DNA from: Streptomyces sp. SAJ15
Lineage (GTDB): Bacteria; Actinomycetota; Actinomycetes; Streptomycetales; Streptomycetaceae
DNA length: 64,000 nt
NCBI RefSeq assembly: GCF_007595705.1
Contig: NZ_NISY01000001.1
Coordinates: 620,001 to 684,000 of the forward strand
Direction of reading: 5' to 3'
Shown piece by piece: positions 1 to 9,763 of this stretch (position 1 is its first letter; each line of letters starts with the position of its first letter). The notes under the pieces are model-generated. The model saw only the letters and a list, made by a program, of their open reading frames with translations, did no database searches and was not told the origin of the DNA. Both the position numbers and the translations under genes were made by a program.

Positions 1-368
1 ACGACGCCGCAGCCCGGCGGTGCCGAACCGACCGTTCGTGTCCTGGGCTCCCGCCGGAGGCGCCCCGCGGTGCCGAACCGGCCGTTTCGTGTTCTGGGCT
101 CCCGCCGGAGGCGCCCCGCGGTGCCGAACCGGCCGTTTCGTGTTCTGGGCCCCCGCTGGAGGCGCCCGGCGGTGCCGAACCGGCTGTTGTCCTGGGCCCC
201 CGCGGGAGGCGCCCCCGCCCGAGGCGGCCAAGCTCACAGTCGGCGGGCGCGCCGAGTGCCCGGCGGCCCCGTACGATGGGGTGAGGCCGTGGCGTGATCT
301 GCCCGGCGGGCGCGCGTGCCGGACCGTACGCGTGGCCATCCACATACTCCGGGAGAAGCGCCGCTCGT
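1..368. other. Intergenic region upstream of typA with tandem repeats
   Basis: No credible gene is seen here. The first 215 bases or so are tandem repeats, listed separately. The rest is the 5' region of typA. A TACGAT at 272-277 could be a -10 element, which would leave a leader of roughly 85 nt, but no convincing -35 is visible. The short frames crossing the repeats read repetitive Pro/Arg/Ala-rich peptide and are not believed to be genes. Confidence 0.6.
20..215. repeat. Four tandem 50-51-bp repeats
   Basis: Four head-to-tail units begin at 20, 70, 121 and 172, each opening with GTGCCGAACCG and ending in a CCCGCCGGAGGCGCC-like block. Units 2 and 3 are nearly identical. Unit 1 is one base shorter and unit 4 is degenerate. 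The array may extend beyond the left edge of the window. There are no unique spacers between units, so this is a minisatellite-like intergenic repeat and not a CRISPR array. Confidence 0.85.
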
Positions 369-2270
<1,902 letters not shown>

Positions 2271-2276
2271 CGCCCC

Positions 2277-2300
2277 GGCGCCCCCGTCGCCGGGGGCGCC
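2277..2300 (+). terminator. Hairpin terminator after typA
   Basis: A perfect 10-bp stem (GGCGCCCCCG with its complement) around a TCGC loop starts seven bases after the typA stop. There is no U-tract, as is usual in Streptomyces. Confidence 0.7.
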
Positions 2301-2321
2301 CGGTGCTCACTGTCGGCAACG

Positions 2322-2358
2322 GCCCGGCCCCTCTGAATCCGTTTCAGCGGGGCCGGGC
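2322..2358 (+). terminator. Second hairpin terminator after typA
   Basis: A perfect 10-bp outer stem (GCCCGGCCCC / GGGGCCGGGC) encloses an inner CTGAA/TTCAG stem and is followed by TGCTGCTGTTT. It backs up the hairpin at 2277-2300 and separates typA from the transporter operon. Confidence 0.75.
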
Positions 2359-2724
2359 TGCTGCTGTTTGAGGACCCGCTCGTCAACGGAATATCGCTAC
2401 GCCCTGGTTCGGATATCGGAGCCGGGGGTCCGGATGATGCGTTAACAGTCCGTTTCGCGGGTGTCTGTCTGCGGTGCCTTTGTCCGGATTTCGAGGCTCC
2501 GCGCGTAGACGATGTGACCAAAGCGAGACCCTTTAAGTGTGGTTTACAAGGCGCGGGTGCTCAATCATGGGGTCCATCGAGCTCGGGTCAATGGGTCACG
2601 CGCTGTGGGGAGCGCTGGCCTACGAGCGCACTGGGGGGTTCCAGGTTCCGTCGCTGTCAGGGGTGTCAGCGTGCACCCGGTGCCCTCCCTCGTAGTGACA
2701 GTGGACTCCTGAGGAGGCATACCC
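2359..2724. other. Intergenic region before peptide-transporter operon 1
   Basis: No gene is seen. An AT-richer patch at about 2528-2570 (TTTAAG, TTTACA at 2543-2548, then CAATCAT) is the only promoter-like stretch, and its spacing to a -10 is poor. GAGGAGG just before 2725 is the ribosome binding site of the binding protein. Confidence 0.4.
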
Positions 2725-4350
2725 ATGCGCGGAGCCAAGAGCGCCAAGTGGGTCGCGATGGCGTCGATCGTGGCCATGGCCGCGACCGCCTGTGGCGGCG
2801 GCGGTGACAGCGACAGCGGGAAGGGGGAGGTCGACCCGAACGGTACGTACACGTACCAGAACGTCGAGCCTCAGAACCCGCTCATCCCGACCAACACGAA
2901 CGAGGTTGGCGGCGGCTACATCGTCAAGAACCTCTTCCGTGGTCTGGTCGACTACGACATCGACGGCAAGCTGCAGAACCAGGCGGCCGAGAGCGTCGAG
3001 ACGAAGGACAACAAGCTCTTCACGGTCAAGCTGAAGAAGGGCTGGACCTTCCACAACGGCGAGCCGATGACGGCCGCCTCCTTCGTGGACGCCTGGAACT
3101 GGGGCGCCAACGCCAAGAACGCGCAGCTGAACGCCTCTTGGTTCGCGCCGATCAAGGGCTACGAGGAGGTCCACCCGGAGAAGGGTGACCCCAAGGCTGA
3201 CAAGATGTCAGGCCTGAAGATCGTCAACGAGCACGAGTTCACGATCGAACTGTCGCAGCCCGTCGCGACGTTCAAGGACCGGCTGTTCTACGACGCGTTC
3301 TACCCGCTGCCCAAGGCGTTCTACAAGGACACCAAGGCCTTCGGTGAGCACCCGATCGGCAACGGCCCGTACGAGATGGACGGGGACTGGGAGCACAAGG
3401 TCCAGTTCAAGACCAAGCGGTTCAAGAACTACAAGGGCAGCGACAAGCCGAAGAACGGCGGCGTGATCTTCAAGTTCTACAACAAGGAAGACAGCGCCTA
3501 CAACGACCTGGTGTCCGACAAGCTGGACATCATGTACCAGATCCCGCCGGGCAGCCTGGCGCAGTACAAGAACGACCTCGGCGACCGCGCCACGGACCAG
3601 ATGTTCGGTGGCAACACCAACATCGCGTTCCCGCTCTACGACAAGGAGTGGGGCAAGCCGGAGAAGGCCAAGGTCCGCCAGGGCATCTCCATGGCGATCG
3701 ACCGCGAGACCATCGCCAAGACGGCCCTCAAGGGTTCGAAGGACCCGGCCGACGGCTGGACCCCGAAGGTCGTCGAGGGCTACCAGCCCAACTCCTGCGG
3801 TGAGTTCTGCACCTTCAACCCCGAGAAGGCCAAGAAGCTCATCAAGGAGGGCGGCGGCGTCCCGGGCAACAAGCTCACCCTCGCCTACAACGCCGACGGC
3901 AGCAACAAGGAGTGGGCGGAGGCGGTCTGCAACGACATCCGGCAGAACGCCGGTGTCGAGTGCGTCGCCGACCCCCGGTCGACCTTCCAGCAGCTGCGCA
4001 CCGAGATCACCGACCGGAAGATGAACAGCGTGTTCCGGATGGCCTGGGTCCAGGACTTCCCGAACATCTCCAACTTCATCTCCGAGCAGTACCGCACCGG
4101 TGCCGGTGCGAACGACATGGAGTTCAGCGACAAGGAGCTGGACGAGCTGATGGACAAGGCCGACAAGGCCAAGACCATCGAGGAGTCGAACAAGCTCTAC
4201 CACCAGGTGGAGAAGAAGCTCTCCGAGCAGATGCCCTCCATCCCGCTCTTCTTCGACCACACCAACGCCGGCCACTCCACGAAGGTGCAGAACGTCAAGT
4301 TCGACACCTTCCGCCAGGCGATCTGGACCGAGGTCGAGGTCAAGAAGTAA
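2725..4350 (+). CDS. Peptide ABC transporter binding lipoprotein (operon 1)
   Basis: A 541-residue extracytoplasmic solute-binding protein of family 5 (OppA/DppA type) that should capture peptides for the adjacent permease. A positively charged N-terminus, a hydrophobic core and a lipobox ending at Cys23 (ATAC) mark it as a membrane-anchored lipoprotein. The family core GWTFHNGEP is present. The ATG at 2725 follows a strong GAGGAGG. It starts a five-gene operon with two permeases and two ATPases. The mature protein is rich in lysine, unlike its paralogue at 11086, which uses arginine. The exact ligand cannot be read from sequence. Confidence 0.93.
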   Translation: MRGAKSAKWVAMASIVAMAATACGGGGDSDSGKGEVDPNGTYTYQNVEPQNPLIPTNTNEVGGGYIVKNLFRGLVDYDIDGKLQNQAAESVETKDNKLFTVKLKKGWTFHNGEPMTAASFVDAWNWGANAKNAQLNASWFAPIKGYEEVHPEKGDPKADKMSGLKIVNEHEFTIELSQPVATFKDRLFYDAFYPLPKAFYKDTKAFGEHPIGNGPYEMDGDWEHKVQFKTKRFKNYKGSDKPKNGGVIFKFYNKEDSAYNDLVSDKLDIMYQIPPGSLAQYKNDLGDRATDQMFGGNTNIAFPLYDKEWGKPEKAKVRQGISMAIDRETIAKTALKGSKDPADGWTPKVVEGYQPNSCGEFCTFNPEKAKKLIKEGGGVPGNKLTLAYNADGSNKEWAEAVCNDIRQNAGVECVADPRSTFQQLRTEITDRKMNSVFRMAWVQDFPNISNFISEQYRTGAGANDMEFSDKELDELMDKADKAKTIEESNKLYHQVEKKLSEQMPSIPLFFDHTNAGHSTKVQNVKFDTFRQAIWTEVEVKK

Positions 4351-4451
4351 CCGGGACACGCTTGCAGTGACGCAGGCTCAGCGGCCGCCTGCCCTCGGAC
4401 ACATGTCCCTGGGCCGGGCGGCCGCTGGCCCGTCGGCGACAGGAGGACAAC

Positions 4452-5378
4452 ATGGGGCGTTATGTCGCGAGGCGACTGCTCCAGATGATCCCGGTCTTCA
4501 TCGGGACCACACTGCTCATTTTCCTGATGGTGTACTCGCTGCCCGGCGACCCCATCAAGGCCCTCTTCGGCTCCAAGGCGGCCGATCCGGCGACGGTCGA
4601 GAGACTGCGCCATGAGTACGGGCTGGACGACCCGCTGCTCACCCAGTACTGGAACTACCTCACCGGCCTCTTCCAGGGCGACTTCGGGCAGAGCTTCACC
4701 GGCCGTCCCGTCGCCGACCTGATGGCCGACGCCTTCCCGGTGACCATCCGGCTGGCTCTGCTCGCCTTCGCCATCGAGGTGGTCGCGGGCCTCGCCCTCG
4801 GCCTTCTGACGGGTCTCAAGCGCGGCAAGTTCCTCGACCAGTTCGTGCTGGTGATCACGCTGGTCGTGATCTCCATTCCGGTCTTCGTGATCGGCTTCCT
4901 CGCCCAGTTCTTCCTGGGGATGAAGTGGGGGGTCATCACCCCGACGGTCCAGGACTCCATGAACCTGGGGCAGTTGTTCGTGCCGGCCCTGGTGCTCGGC
5001 GCGCTCTCCCTGGCGTACGTCACCCGGCTGACCCGCACCACCGTCGTGGAGAACCTGCGGGCCGACTACATGCGCACCGCCATGGCCAAGGGCCTGCCGC
5101 GACGCCGAATCCTGGGCGTGCACCTGATGCGCAACTCCCTCATCCCCGTCGTCACCTTCCTCGGCACCGACCTCGGCATGCTGATGGGCGGCGCGATCGT
5201 CACCGAGGGCATCTTCAACGTCCAGGGCGTGGGCAACACGCTCTTCCGGGCCATCCAGACCAGTGAAGGCCCCACCGTGGTCGGCATCGTGACGGTGCTC
5301 GTCCTCGTCTACCTCGTGAGCAGCCTGGTCGTCGACCTGCTGTACGCCGTCCTGGACCCGAGGATCCGCTATGCCTGA
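4452..5378 (+). CDS. Peptide ABC transporter permease, OppB/DppB type (operon 1)
   Basis: A 308-residue inner-membrane permease with about six hydrophobic segments. The N-terminus RYVARRLLQMIPVF and a short extracytoplasmic loop are typical of OppB/DppB. The EAA-type ATPase-coupling loop is seen around MRTAMAKGLPRRRI. AGGAGG precedes the ATG. The stop overlaps the next permease by eight bases (ATGCCTGA), the same junction found in operon 2, which indicates tight translational coupling and common descent. Confidence 0.94.
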   Translation: MGRYVARRLLQMIPVFIGTTLLIFLMVYSLPGDPIKALFGSKAADPATVERLRHEYGLDDPLLTQYWNYLTGLFQGDFGQSFTGRPVADLMADAFPVTIRLALLAFAIEVVAGLALGLLTGLKRGKFLDQFVLVITLVVISIPVFVIGFLAQFFLGMKWGVITPTVQDSMNLGQLFVPALVLGALSLAYVTRLTRTTVVENLRADYMRTAMAKGLPRRRILGVHLMRNSLIPVVTFLGTDLGMLMGGAIVTEGIFNVQGVGNTLFRAIQTSEGPTVVGIVTVLVLVYLVSSLVVDLLYAVLDPRIRYA

Positions 5379-6366
5379 GTTCTACGATTCCACGGCCCAC
5401 ACCCAGGCGGCGGTGGCGGCCGCCCAGCCCGCGCTGGACAAAGAGAAGCAGGTGGACCGCAAGCACGTGGTGCCCGGTCCGGGGGACAAGGAGCGGCACG
5501 AGAAGGCCCGCAGCCTGTGGGACGACGCCTGGCGCGAGCTGCGCCGCTCCCCGCTGTTCTGGATCTCCGCCGCGCTGCTGGTGCTGTTCGTCCTCATGGC
5601 GGCCGTGCCCAGCCTGTTCACCGGCGCCGACCCGCGCCACGCCGATCTGCGCAACCACTACCTGGGCTCCCCGCAGTGGTCGCACTTCTTCCAGGACGAC
5701 TGGTTCGGCTACAACGGCCAGGGCCAGAGCGTCTACGCCCGGACGATCCACGGCGCCCGCGCCTCGGTGATCGTCGGCACCTGTGTGACCCTCGCGGTGA
5801 CGGTGTTCGGCGGCCTCTTCGGCATGTTCGCCGGCTACTTCGGCGGCTGGGTCGACGCCCTTCTGTCGCGCCTCACCGACGTCTTCTTCGGCATTCCGCT
5901 GCTGCTCGGCGGCATGGTCCTGCTGCAGGCGTTCACCCGCCGCACCGTGTGGACCGTGGTGTTGGCGCTCGCGGCCTTCGGCTGGATGCAGATCGCCCGC
6001 GTCATGCGCGGCGCGGTCATCACCCAGAAGCAGGCGGACTTCGTGACGGCGGCGCGTGCGCTCGGCGCGGGTACCAGCCGGATCCTCCTGCGGCACATCC
6101 TGCCGAACGCCATCGGCCCGGTGATCGTGGTGGCCACCATCGCGCTGGGCGGATACGTCTCCGCCGAGGCGACCCTGTCGTACCTGGGCATCGGCCTCCA
6201 GCCGCCGACCGTGTCGTGGGGCGTGGACATCTCCGACGCGCAGAACACCCTGCGCGACGCCCCGCACGTGCTGCTCGTCCCCGCGACCTTCCTGAGCCTG
6301 ACCGTGCTGGCGTTCATCCTGCTCGGCGACGCGGTGCGCGACGCCCTCGACCCCAAGCTGCGCTGA
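5371..6366 (+). CDS. Peptide ABC transporter permease, OppC/DppC type (operon 1)
   Basis: A 331-residue permease with a cytoplasmic N-terminal tail of about 55 residues, then about six membrane segments. The EAA loop lies around ARALGAGTSRILLRHILPN. It pairs with the OppB-type subunit to form the peptide channel. The terminal DAVRDALDPKLR is shared exactly with its operon 2 counterpart. It is followed closely by the first ATPase gene. Confidence 0.94.
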   Translation: MPEFYDSTAHTQAAVAAAQPALDKEKQVDRKHVVPGPGDKERHEKARSLWDDAWRELRRSPLFWISAALLVLFVLMAAVPSLFTGADPRHADLRNHYLGSPQWSHFFQDDWFGYNGQGQSVYARTIHGARASVIVGTCVTLAVTVFGGLFGMFAGYFGGWVDALLSRLTDVFFGIPLLLGGMVLLQAFTRRTVWTVVLALAAFGWMQIARVMRGAVITQKQADFVTAARALGAGTSRILLRHILPNAIGPVIVVATIALGGYVSAEATLSYLGIGLQPPTVSWGVDISDAQNTLRDAPHVLLVPATFLSLTVLAFILLGDAVRDALDPKLR

Positions 6367-6377
6367 GGGAGGCGTAC

Positions 6378-7436
6378 GTGACCACGATCGAGAAGACCGA
6401 CGCCGTGCCCGCCCCGCGCGGTGCGGACGAGGGCGGCACCCCGCTGCTCGAAGTCCGCGACCTGCATGTGGAGTTCCACACCCGTGACGGCGTCGCCAAG
6501 GCGGTCAACGGCGTCAACTACTCCGTCGACTCGGGCGAGACGCTCGCCGTGCTCGGCGAGTCCGGCTCCGGCAAGTCGGTGACGGCGCAGGCCATCATGG
6601 GCATCCTGGACATGCCGCCGGGGAAGATCCCGCAGGGCGAGATCCTCTTCCGCGGCCAGGACATGCTCAAGATGTCCGCCGAGGAGCGCCGCAAGCTCCG
6701 CGGCCAGAAGATCGCGATGATCTTCCAGGACGCGCTCTCCTCGCTCAACCCGGTGCTCTCCGTCGGCTACCAGCTCGGCGAGATGTTCCGGGTGCACCAG
6801 GGCCTCTCCAAGAAGGAGGCCAAGGTCAAGGCCATCGAGCTGATGGACCGGGTGCGCATCCCGGCCGCCAAGGAGCGGGTGGGGGACTACCCGCACCAGT
6901 TCTCCGGCGGTATGCGGCAGCGCATCATGATCGCGATGGCGCTGGCCCTGGAGCCGGACCTGATCATCGCGGACGAGCCGACCACCGCGCTGGACGTGAC
7001 CGTCCAGGCCCAGGTGATGGACCTGCTCGCGGAGCTTCAGCGCGAGTACAACATGGGTCTGATCCTGATCACCCACGACCTGGGCGTGGTCGCGGACGTC
7101 GCCGACAAGATCGCGGTGATGTACGCCGGACGGATCGTGGAGACCGCCCCGGTGCACGAGCTCTACAAGCGCCCGGCGCACCCGTACACCAAGGGTCTGC
7201 TGGACTCCATCCCGCGCCTGGACCAGAAGGGCCAGGAGCTGTTCGCGATCAAGGGCCTGCCGCCCAACCTGCTGCGGATCCCGTCGGGCTGCGCCTTCAA
7301 CCCGCGCTGCACCCAGGCGCAGGACATCTGCCGGGAAGAGGTGCCGGTGCTGCACCAGGTCACCGAGCGGGACGGCGCCGAGCTGCCGGGCCGCGGCAGC
7401 GGGTGCCATTTCTGGAAGGAGACGATCCATGGCTGA
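6378..7436 (+). CDS. Peptide ABC transporter ATPase, OppD/DppD type (operon 1)
   Basis: A 352-residue ATPase with Walker A GESGSGKS (about 60-67), the ABC signature FSGGMRQR, Walker B LIIADEP and an H-loop THDLG. The C-terminal oligo_HPY extension carries four cysteines in the pattern seen in DppD proteins that bind a [4Fe-4S] cluster. The GTG at 6378 follows GGGAGG and lies 11 bases after the previous stop. It overlaps the next ATPase gene by eight bases. Confidence 0.94.
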   Translation: MTTIEKTDAVPAPRGADEGGTPLLEVRDLHVEFHTRDGVAKAVNGVNYSVDSGETLAVLGESGSGKSVTAQAIMGILDMPPGKIPQGEILFRGQDMLKMSAEERRKLRGQKIAMIFQDALSSLNPVLSVGYQLGEMFRVHQGLSKKEAKVKAIELMDRVRIPAAKERVGDYPHQFSGGMRQRIMIAMALALEPDLIIADEPTTALDVTVQAQVMDLLAELQREYNMGLILITHDLGVVADVADKIAVMYAGRIVETAPVHELYKRPAHPYTKGLLDSIPRLDQKGQELFAIKGLPPNLLRIPSGCAFNPRCTQAQDICREEVPVLHQVTERDGAELPGRGSGCHFWKETIHG

Positions 7437-8583
7437 GCCGAAGAAGAACGACGGGGCCGTGGCCAAGGAGTCCGCCGAGGACGCCGTCTCCGAGGTGGAG
7501 GTGGCGCGGACCGAGACCGTCGAGGAGGCGGTCGCGGCGATCGAGGCGCCGGTGGAGCGGGGGGAGCCGATCCTCCAGGTCCGCAACCTGGTCAAGCACT
7601 TCCCGCTGACCCAGGGCATCCTGTTCAAGAAGCAGGTCGGCGCGGTCAAGGCCGTCGACGGCGTCTCCTTCGACCTCTACCAGGGCGAGACGCTGGGCAT
7701 CGTCGGCGAGTCCGGCTGTGGCAAGTCCACCGTCGCCAAGCTGCTGATGACGCTGGAGCGGGCCACCGCCGGCGAGGTCTTCTACAAGGGCCAGGACATC
7801 ACCAAGCTGTCCGGTCGGGCCCTGAAGGCCGTGCGCCGCAACATCCAGATGGTCTTCCAGGACCCGTACACCTCGCTCAACCCGCGGATGACGGTCGGCG
7901 ACATCATCGGCGAGCCCTTCGAGATCCACCCGGAGGTGGCTCCCAAGGGCGACCGGCGCCGCAAGGTCCAGGAGCTCCTGGAGGTCGTCGGCCTCAACCC
8001 GGAGTACATCAACCGCTATCCGCACCAGTTCTCCGGCGGTCAGCGCCAGCGCATCGGCATCGCCCGCGGCCTCGCGCTCAACCCGGAGATCATCATCTGC
8101 GACGAGCCGGTCTCGGCGCTGGACGTCTCGGTGCAGGCGCAGGTCATCAACCTGATGGAGAAGCTCCAGGACGAGTTCAACCTGTCCTACATCTTCATCG
8201 CGCACGACCTGTCCATCGTCCGGCACATCTCCGACCGGGTCGGCGTGATGTACCTGGGCAAGATGGCGGAGATCGGCACCGACGCCGAGATCTACGACCA
8301 CCCGACGCACCCCTACACCCAGGCGCTGCTGTCGGCGGTCCCGGTCCCGGACCCCGACTCCCGTGAGGGTCGCGAGCGGATCATCCTCACCGGCGACGTG
8401 CCCTCCCCGGCCAACCCGCCGTCGGGCTGCCGCTTCCGCACCCGCTGCTGGAAGGCCGAGGACAAGTGCGCCAAGGAGGTGCCGGTGCTGGCGATCCCCG
8501 AGCGCTTCAAGGGTTCGGACTCGCTGGCCGCCCACGCCTCGGCGTGCCACTTCGCGGAGGAGAAGGACGTCGTCCACGCCTGA
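7429..8583 (+). CDS. Peptide ABC transporter ATPase, OppF/DppF type (operon 1)
   Basis: A 384-residue partner ATPase. Walker [10 protein letters not shown] lies at about 93-101, followed by the signature FSGGQRQR, Walker B IICDEP and a C-terminal oligo_HPY region. About 45 residues before the ABC domain form an Ala/Glu/Val-rich acidic extension that the operon 2 paralogue lacks. It is the last gene of operon 1 and is followed by a very strong terminator. Confidence 0.94.
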   Translation: MAEPKKNDGAVAKESAEDAVSEVEVARTETVEEAVAAIEAPVERGEPILQVRNLVKHFPLTQGILFKKQVGAVKAVDGVSFDLYQGETLGIVGESGCGKSTVAKLLMTLERATAGEVFYKGQDITKLSGRALKAVRRNIQMVFQDPYTSLNPRMTVGDIIGEPFEIHPEVAPKGDRRRKVQELLEVVGLNPEYINRYPHQFSGGQRQRIGIARGLALNPEIIICDEPVSALDVSVQAQVINLMEKLQDEFNLSYIFIAHDLSIVRHISDRVGVMYLGKMAEIGTDAEIYDHPTHPYTQALLSAVPVPDPDSREGRERIILTGDVPSPANPPSGCRFRTRCWKAEDKCAKEVPVLAIPERFKGSDSLAAHASACHFAEEKDVVHA

Positions 8584-8633
8584 CCGCCCCCGCTGAGGGG
8601 CGGTGCGCCCGCTCAGCGGGCCGCGCGCCGCGA

Positions 8634-8676
8634 GACGCCCGGGCCGATCGGTCACCGACCGATCGGCCCGGGCGTC
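8634..8676 (+). terminator. Strong terminator of transporter operon 1
   Basis: A 19-bp perfect inverted repeat with a five-base loop: left arm 8634-8652, right arm 8658-8676, centred on CGATCGGT/ACCGATCG. A smaller hairpin (CCGCCCC/GGGGCGG) lies at 8584-8603 right after the stop. Confidence 0.85.
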
Positions 8677-8773
8677 CGTCGTGTGCGCCGCCCTCCGGGG
8701 CCGGTGGCGACGGCGACCGGGGCGGTCGTACGGTGAAACACGGGGGCCGGCGGTCCGACGGGAGGAGGCCCCG

Positions 8774-9007
8774 ATGCCCGGTTCCACCACGCTCGGCCAC
8801 ACTCACGCGCTGGTCATGCTGAGCCATGCGGACGCCGAGCGGCTGGCGACCGTGCTCCAGTCGATGGCGCGCATGCTGGACATGCCCGGCCCCAACCGGC
8901 TCAGCGACGCCCAGGTCGCCTTCCTGTGCGAGGGGCGGGTGGGCGATCGGGGCGAGTTCACCGCGTGGACCGTGGGGCTTTCGGAGTATCTGCGCAATCG
9001 TCTCTGA
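8774..9007 (+). CDS. Small hypothetical protein
   Basis: A 77-residue soluble protein beginning MPGSTTLGHTHALVML. I do not recognise a domain. It appears helical (SHADAERLATVLQSMARMLD) and has no signal peptide. GGAGGAGG at 8761 supports the ATG at 8774, and third-position GC is normal. It sits between operon 1 and the toxin-antitoxin pair. Function unknown. Confidence 0.7.
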   Translation: MPGSTTLGHTHALVMLSHADAERLATVLQSMARMLDMPGPNRLSDAQVAFLCEGRVGDRGEFTAWTVGLSEYLRNRL

Positions 9008-9034
9008 CACGGCGGGCCAGCGCCATGGGCGGGC

Positions 9035-9040
9035 TACATT
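9035..9040 (+). promoter_or_regulatory. -10 element for leaderless antitoxin transcript
   Basis: TACATT ends six bases before the ATG at 9047, and no ribosome binding site lies between. This is the geometry of a leaderless transcript. No clear -35 is visible. Confidence 0.45.
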
Positions 9041-9046
9041 GGTGCT

Positions 9047-9331
9047 ATGGCAACGACGACGATTCAGGTTTCGCGGGAGACCCGTGATCATCTCGCTGAG
9101 CTCGCGAAGGAACGCGGCCTGACCATCGGCCAGTTGGTCGAGGCGTTGGCAGCCGAGCAGCCGACCGCCGCGCAACGCGCCGAGAGGCTGGCAGCCGACC
9201 GGGAGGTCGCACGTCGTGTGATCGGCGTCGACATGAGCGACGAGGAGTTCGATCAGGCGCCCGACGTGCTGGGCAATATCTACAAGATCGCGGCCGAGAA
9301 GGTCCGAGCCGCTCGGGGCGTCGCGGCGTGA
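9047..9331 (+). CDS. Antitoxin of a type II toxin-antitoxin pair
   Basis: A 94-residue protein. The N-terminus TTTIQVSRETRDHLAELAKE has the alternating pattern of a ribbon-helix-helix DNA-binding strand and helix, as in antitoxins that repress their own promoter. The C-terminal half is charged and helical, and would be the toxin-neutralising part. It overlaps the toxin start by four bases (GTGA), the usual coupled arrangement. There is no ribosome binding site, so it is probably translated from a leaderless message. Family assignment is by pattern only. Confidence 0.75.
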   Translation: MATTTIQVSRETRDHLAELAKERGLTIGQLVEALAAEQPTAAQRAERLAADREVARRVIGVDMSDEEFDQAPDVLGNIYKIAAEKVRAARGVAA

Positions 9332-9726
9332 TCATTCTCGATACGAGTGCGGTCAAGGCGCTCGCCGGTGGCCACAAGACGCTGAACGTGCTCGCGAGCA
9401 ACATGGCTCACACGCCTAGCGACCGCCTGAGCGTCCCGGCCATGTGTCTGATGCAAGCCGAAGCAGACGGACAAGATATCTCCCGCCGTGTGCTCGCTTA
9501 CTCCTCTGTTGTCGTAGACAACCTCGACACGGTCGCCTCTGTGAGCGTCGGCACGATGATCCGTGACGGCTACGGGGGCCCGGATATCTGTCACGCCCTG
9601 TACTGCGCACTGCCGCGTCCCGAGTCCACCGGCATGTCGATTCTGCTGACCGGCCACGAAAACGCCTATCCACCGGGCATCGTGACAGTCGACATCGACT
9701 CACCCGGCATGCTCGGCTTCCACTGA
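9328..9726 (+). CDS. PIN-domain toxin (VapC-like, divergent)
   Basis: A 132-residue protein opening with MIILDTSAV, the classic first strand and catalytic Asp (Asp5) of PIN-domain ribonucleases. Glu45 (MQAEADG) and Asp86 (GGPDICHA) fit the second and third acidic positions. The fourth position, normally an Asp in a T-x-D context, reads LLTGHENAY here, so the active site is unusual; Glu111 might substitute. GTG start with a four-base overlap with the antitoxin. The likely role is an RNase toxin silenced by the upstream protein. It uses more AT-rich codons than its neighbours. Confidence 0.72.
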   Translation: MIILDTSAVKALAGGHKTLNVLASNMAHTPSDRLSVPAMCLMQAEADGQDISRRVLAYSSVVVDNLDTVASVSVGTMIRDGYGGPDICHALYCALPRPESTGMSILLTGHENAYPPGIVTVDIDSPGMLGFH

Positions 9727-9730
9727 CAGC

Positions 9731-9746
9731 CGGCGCCATGGCGCCG
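9731..9746. terminator. Palindrome between convergent genes
   Basis: CGGCGCCATGGCGCCG is a perfect 16-base palindrome in the short gap between the toxin gene (+) and the ligase gene (-). It could act as a bidirectional terminator, though the possible loop is very small. Confidence 0.4.
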
Positions 9747-9763
9747 CATCTCGGGGGGCCACT

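Noticed and set aside
294..368. Longer start for typA
   Set aside because: The extra 25 residues are not TypA-like, and GGGAGAAG fits the ATG at 369.
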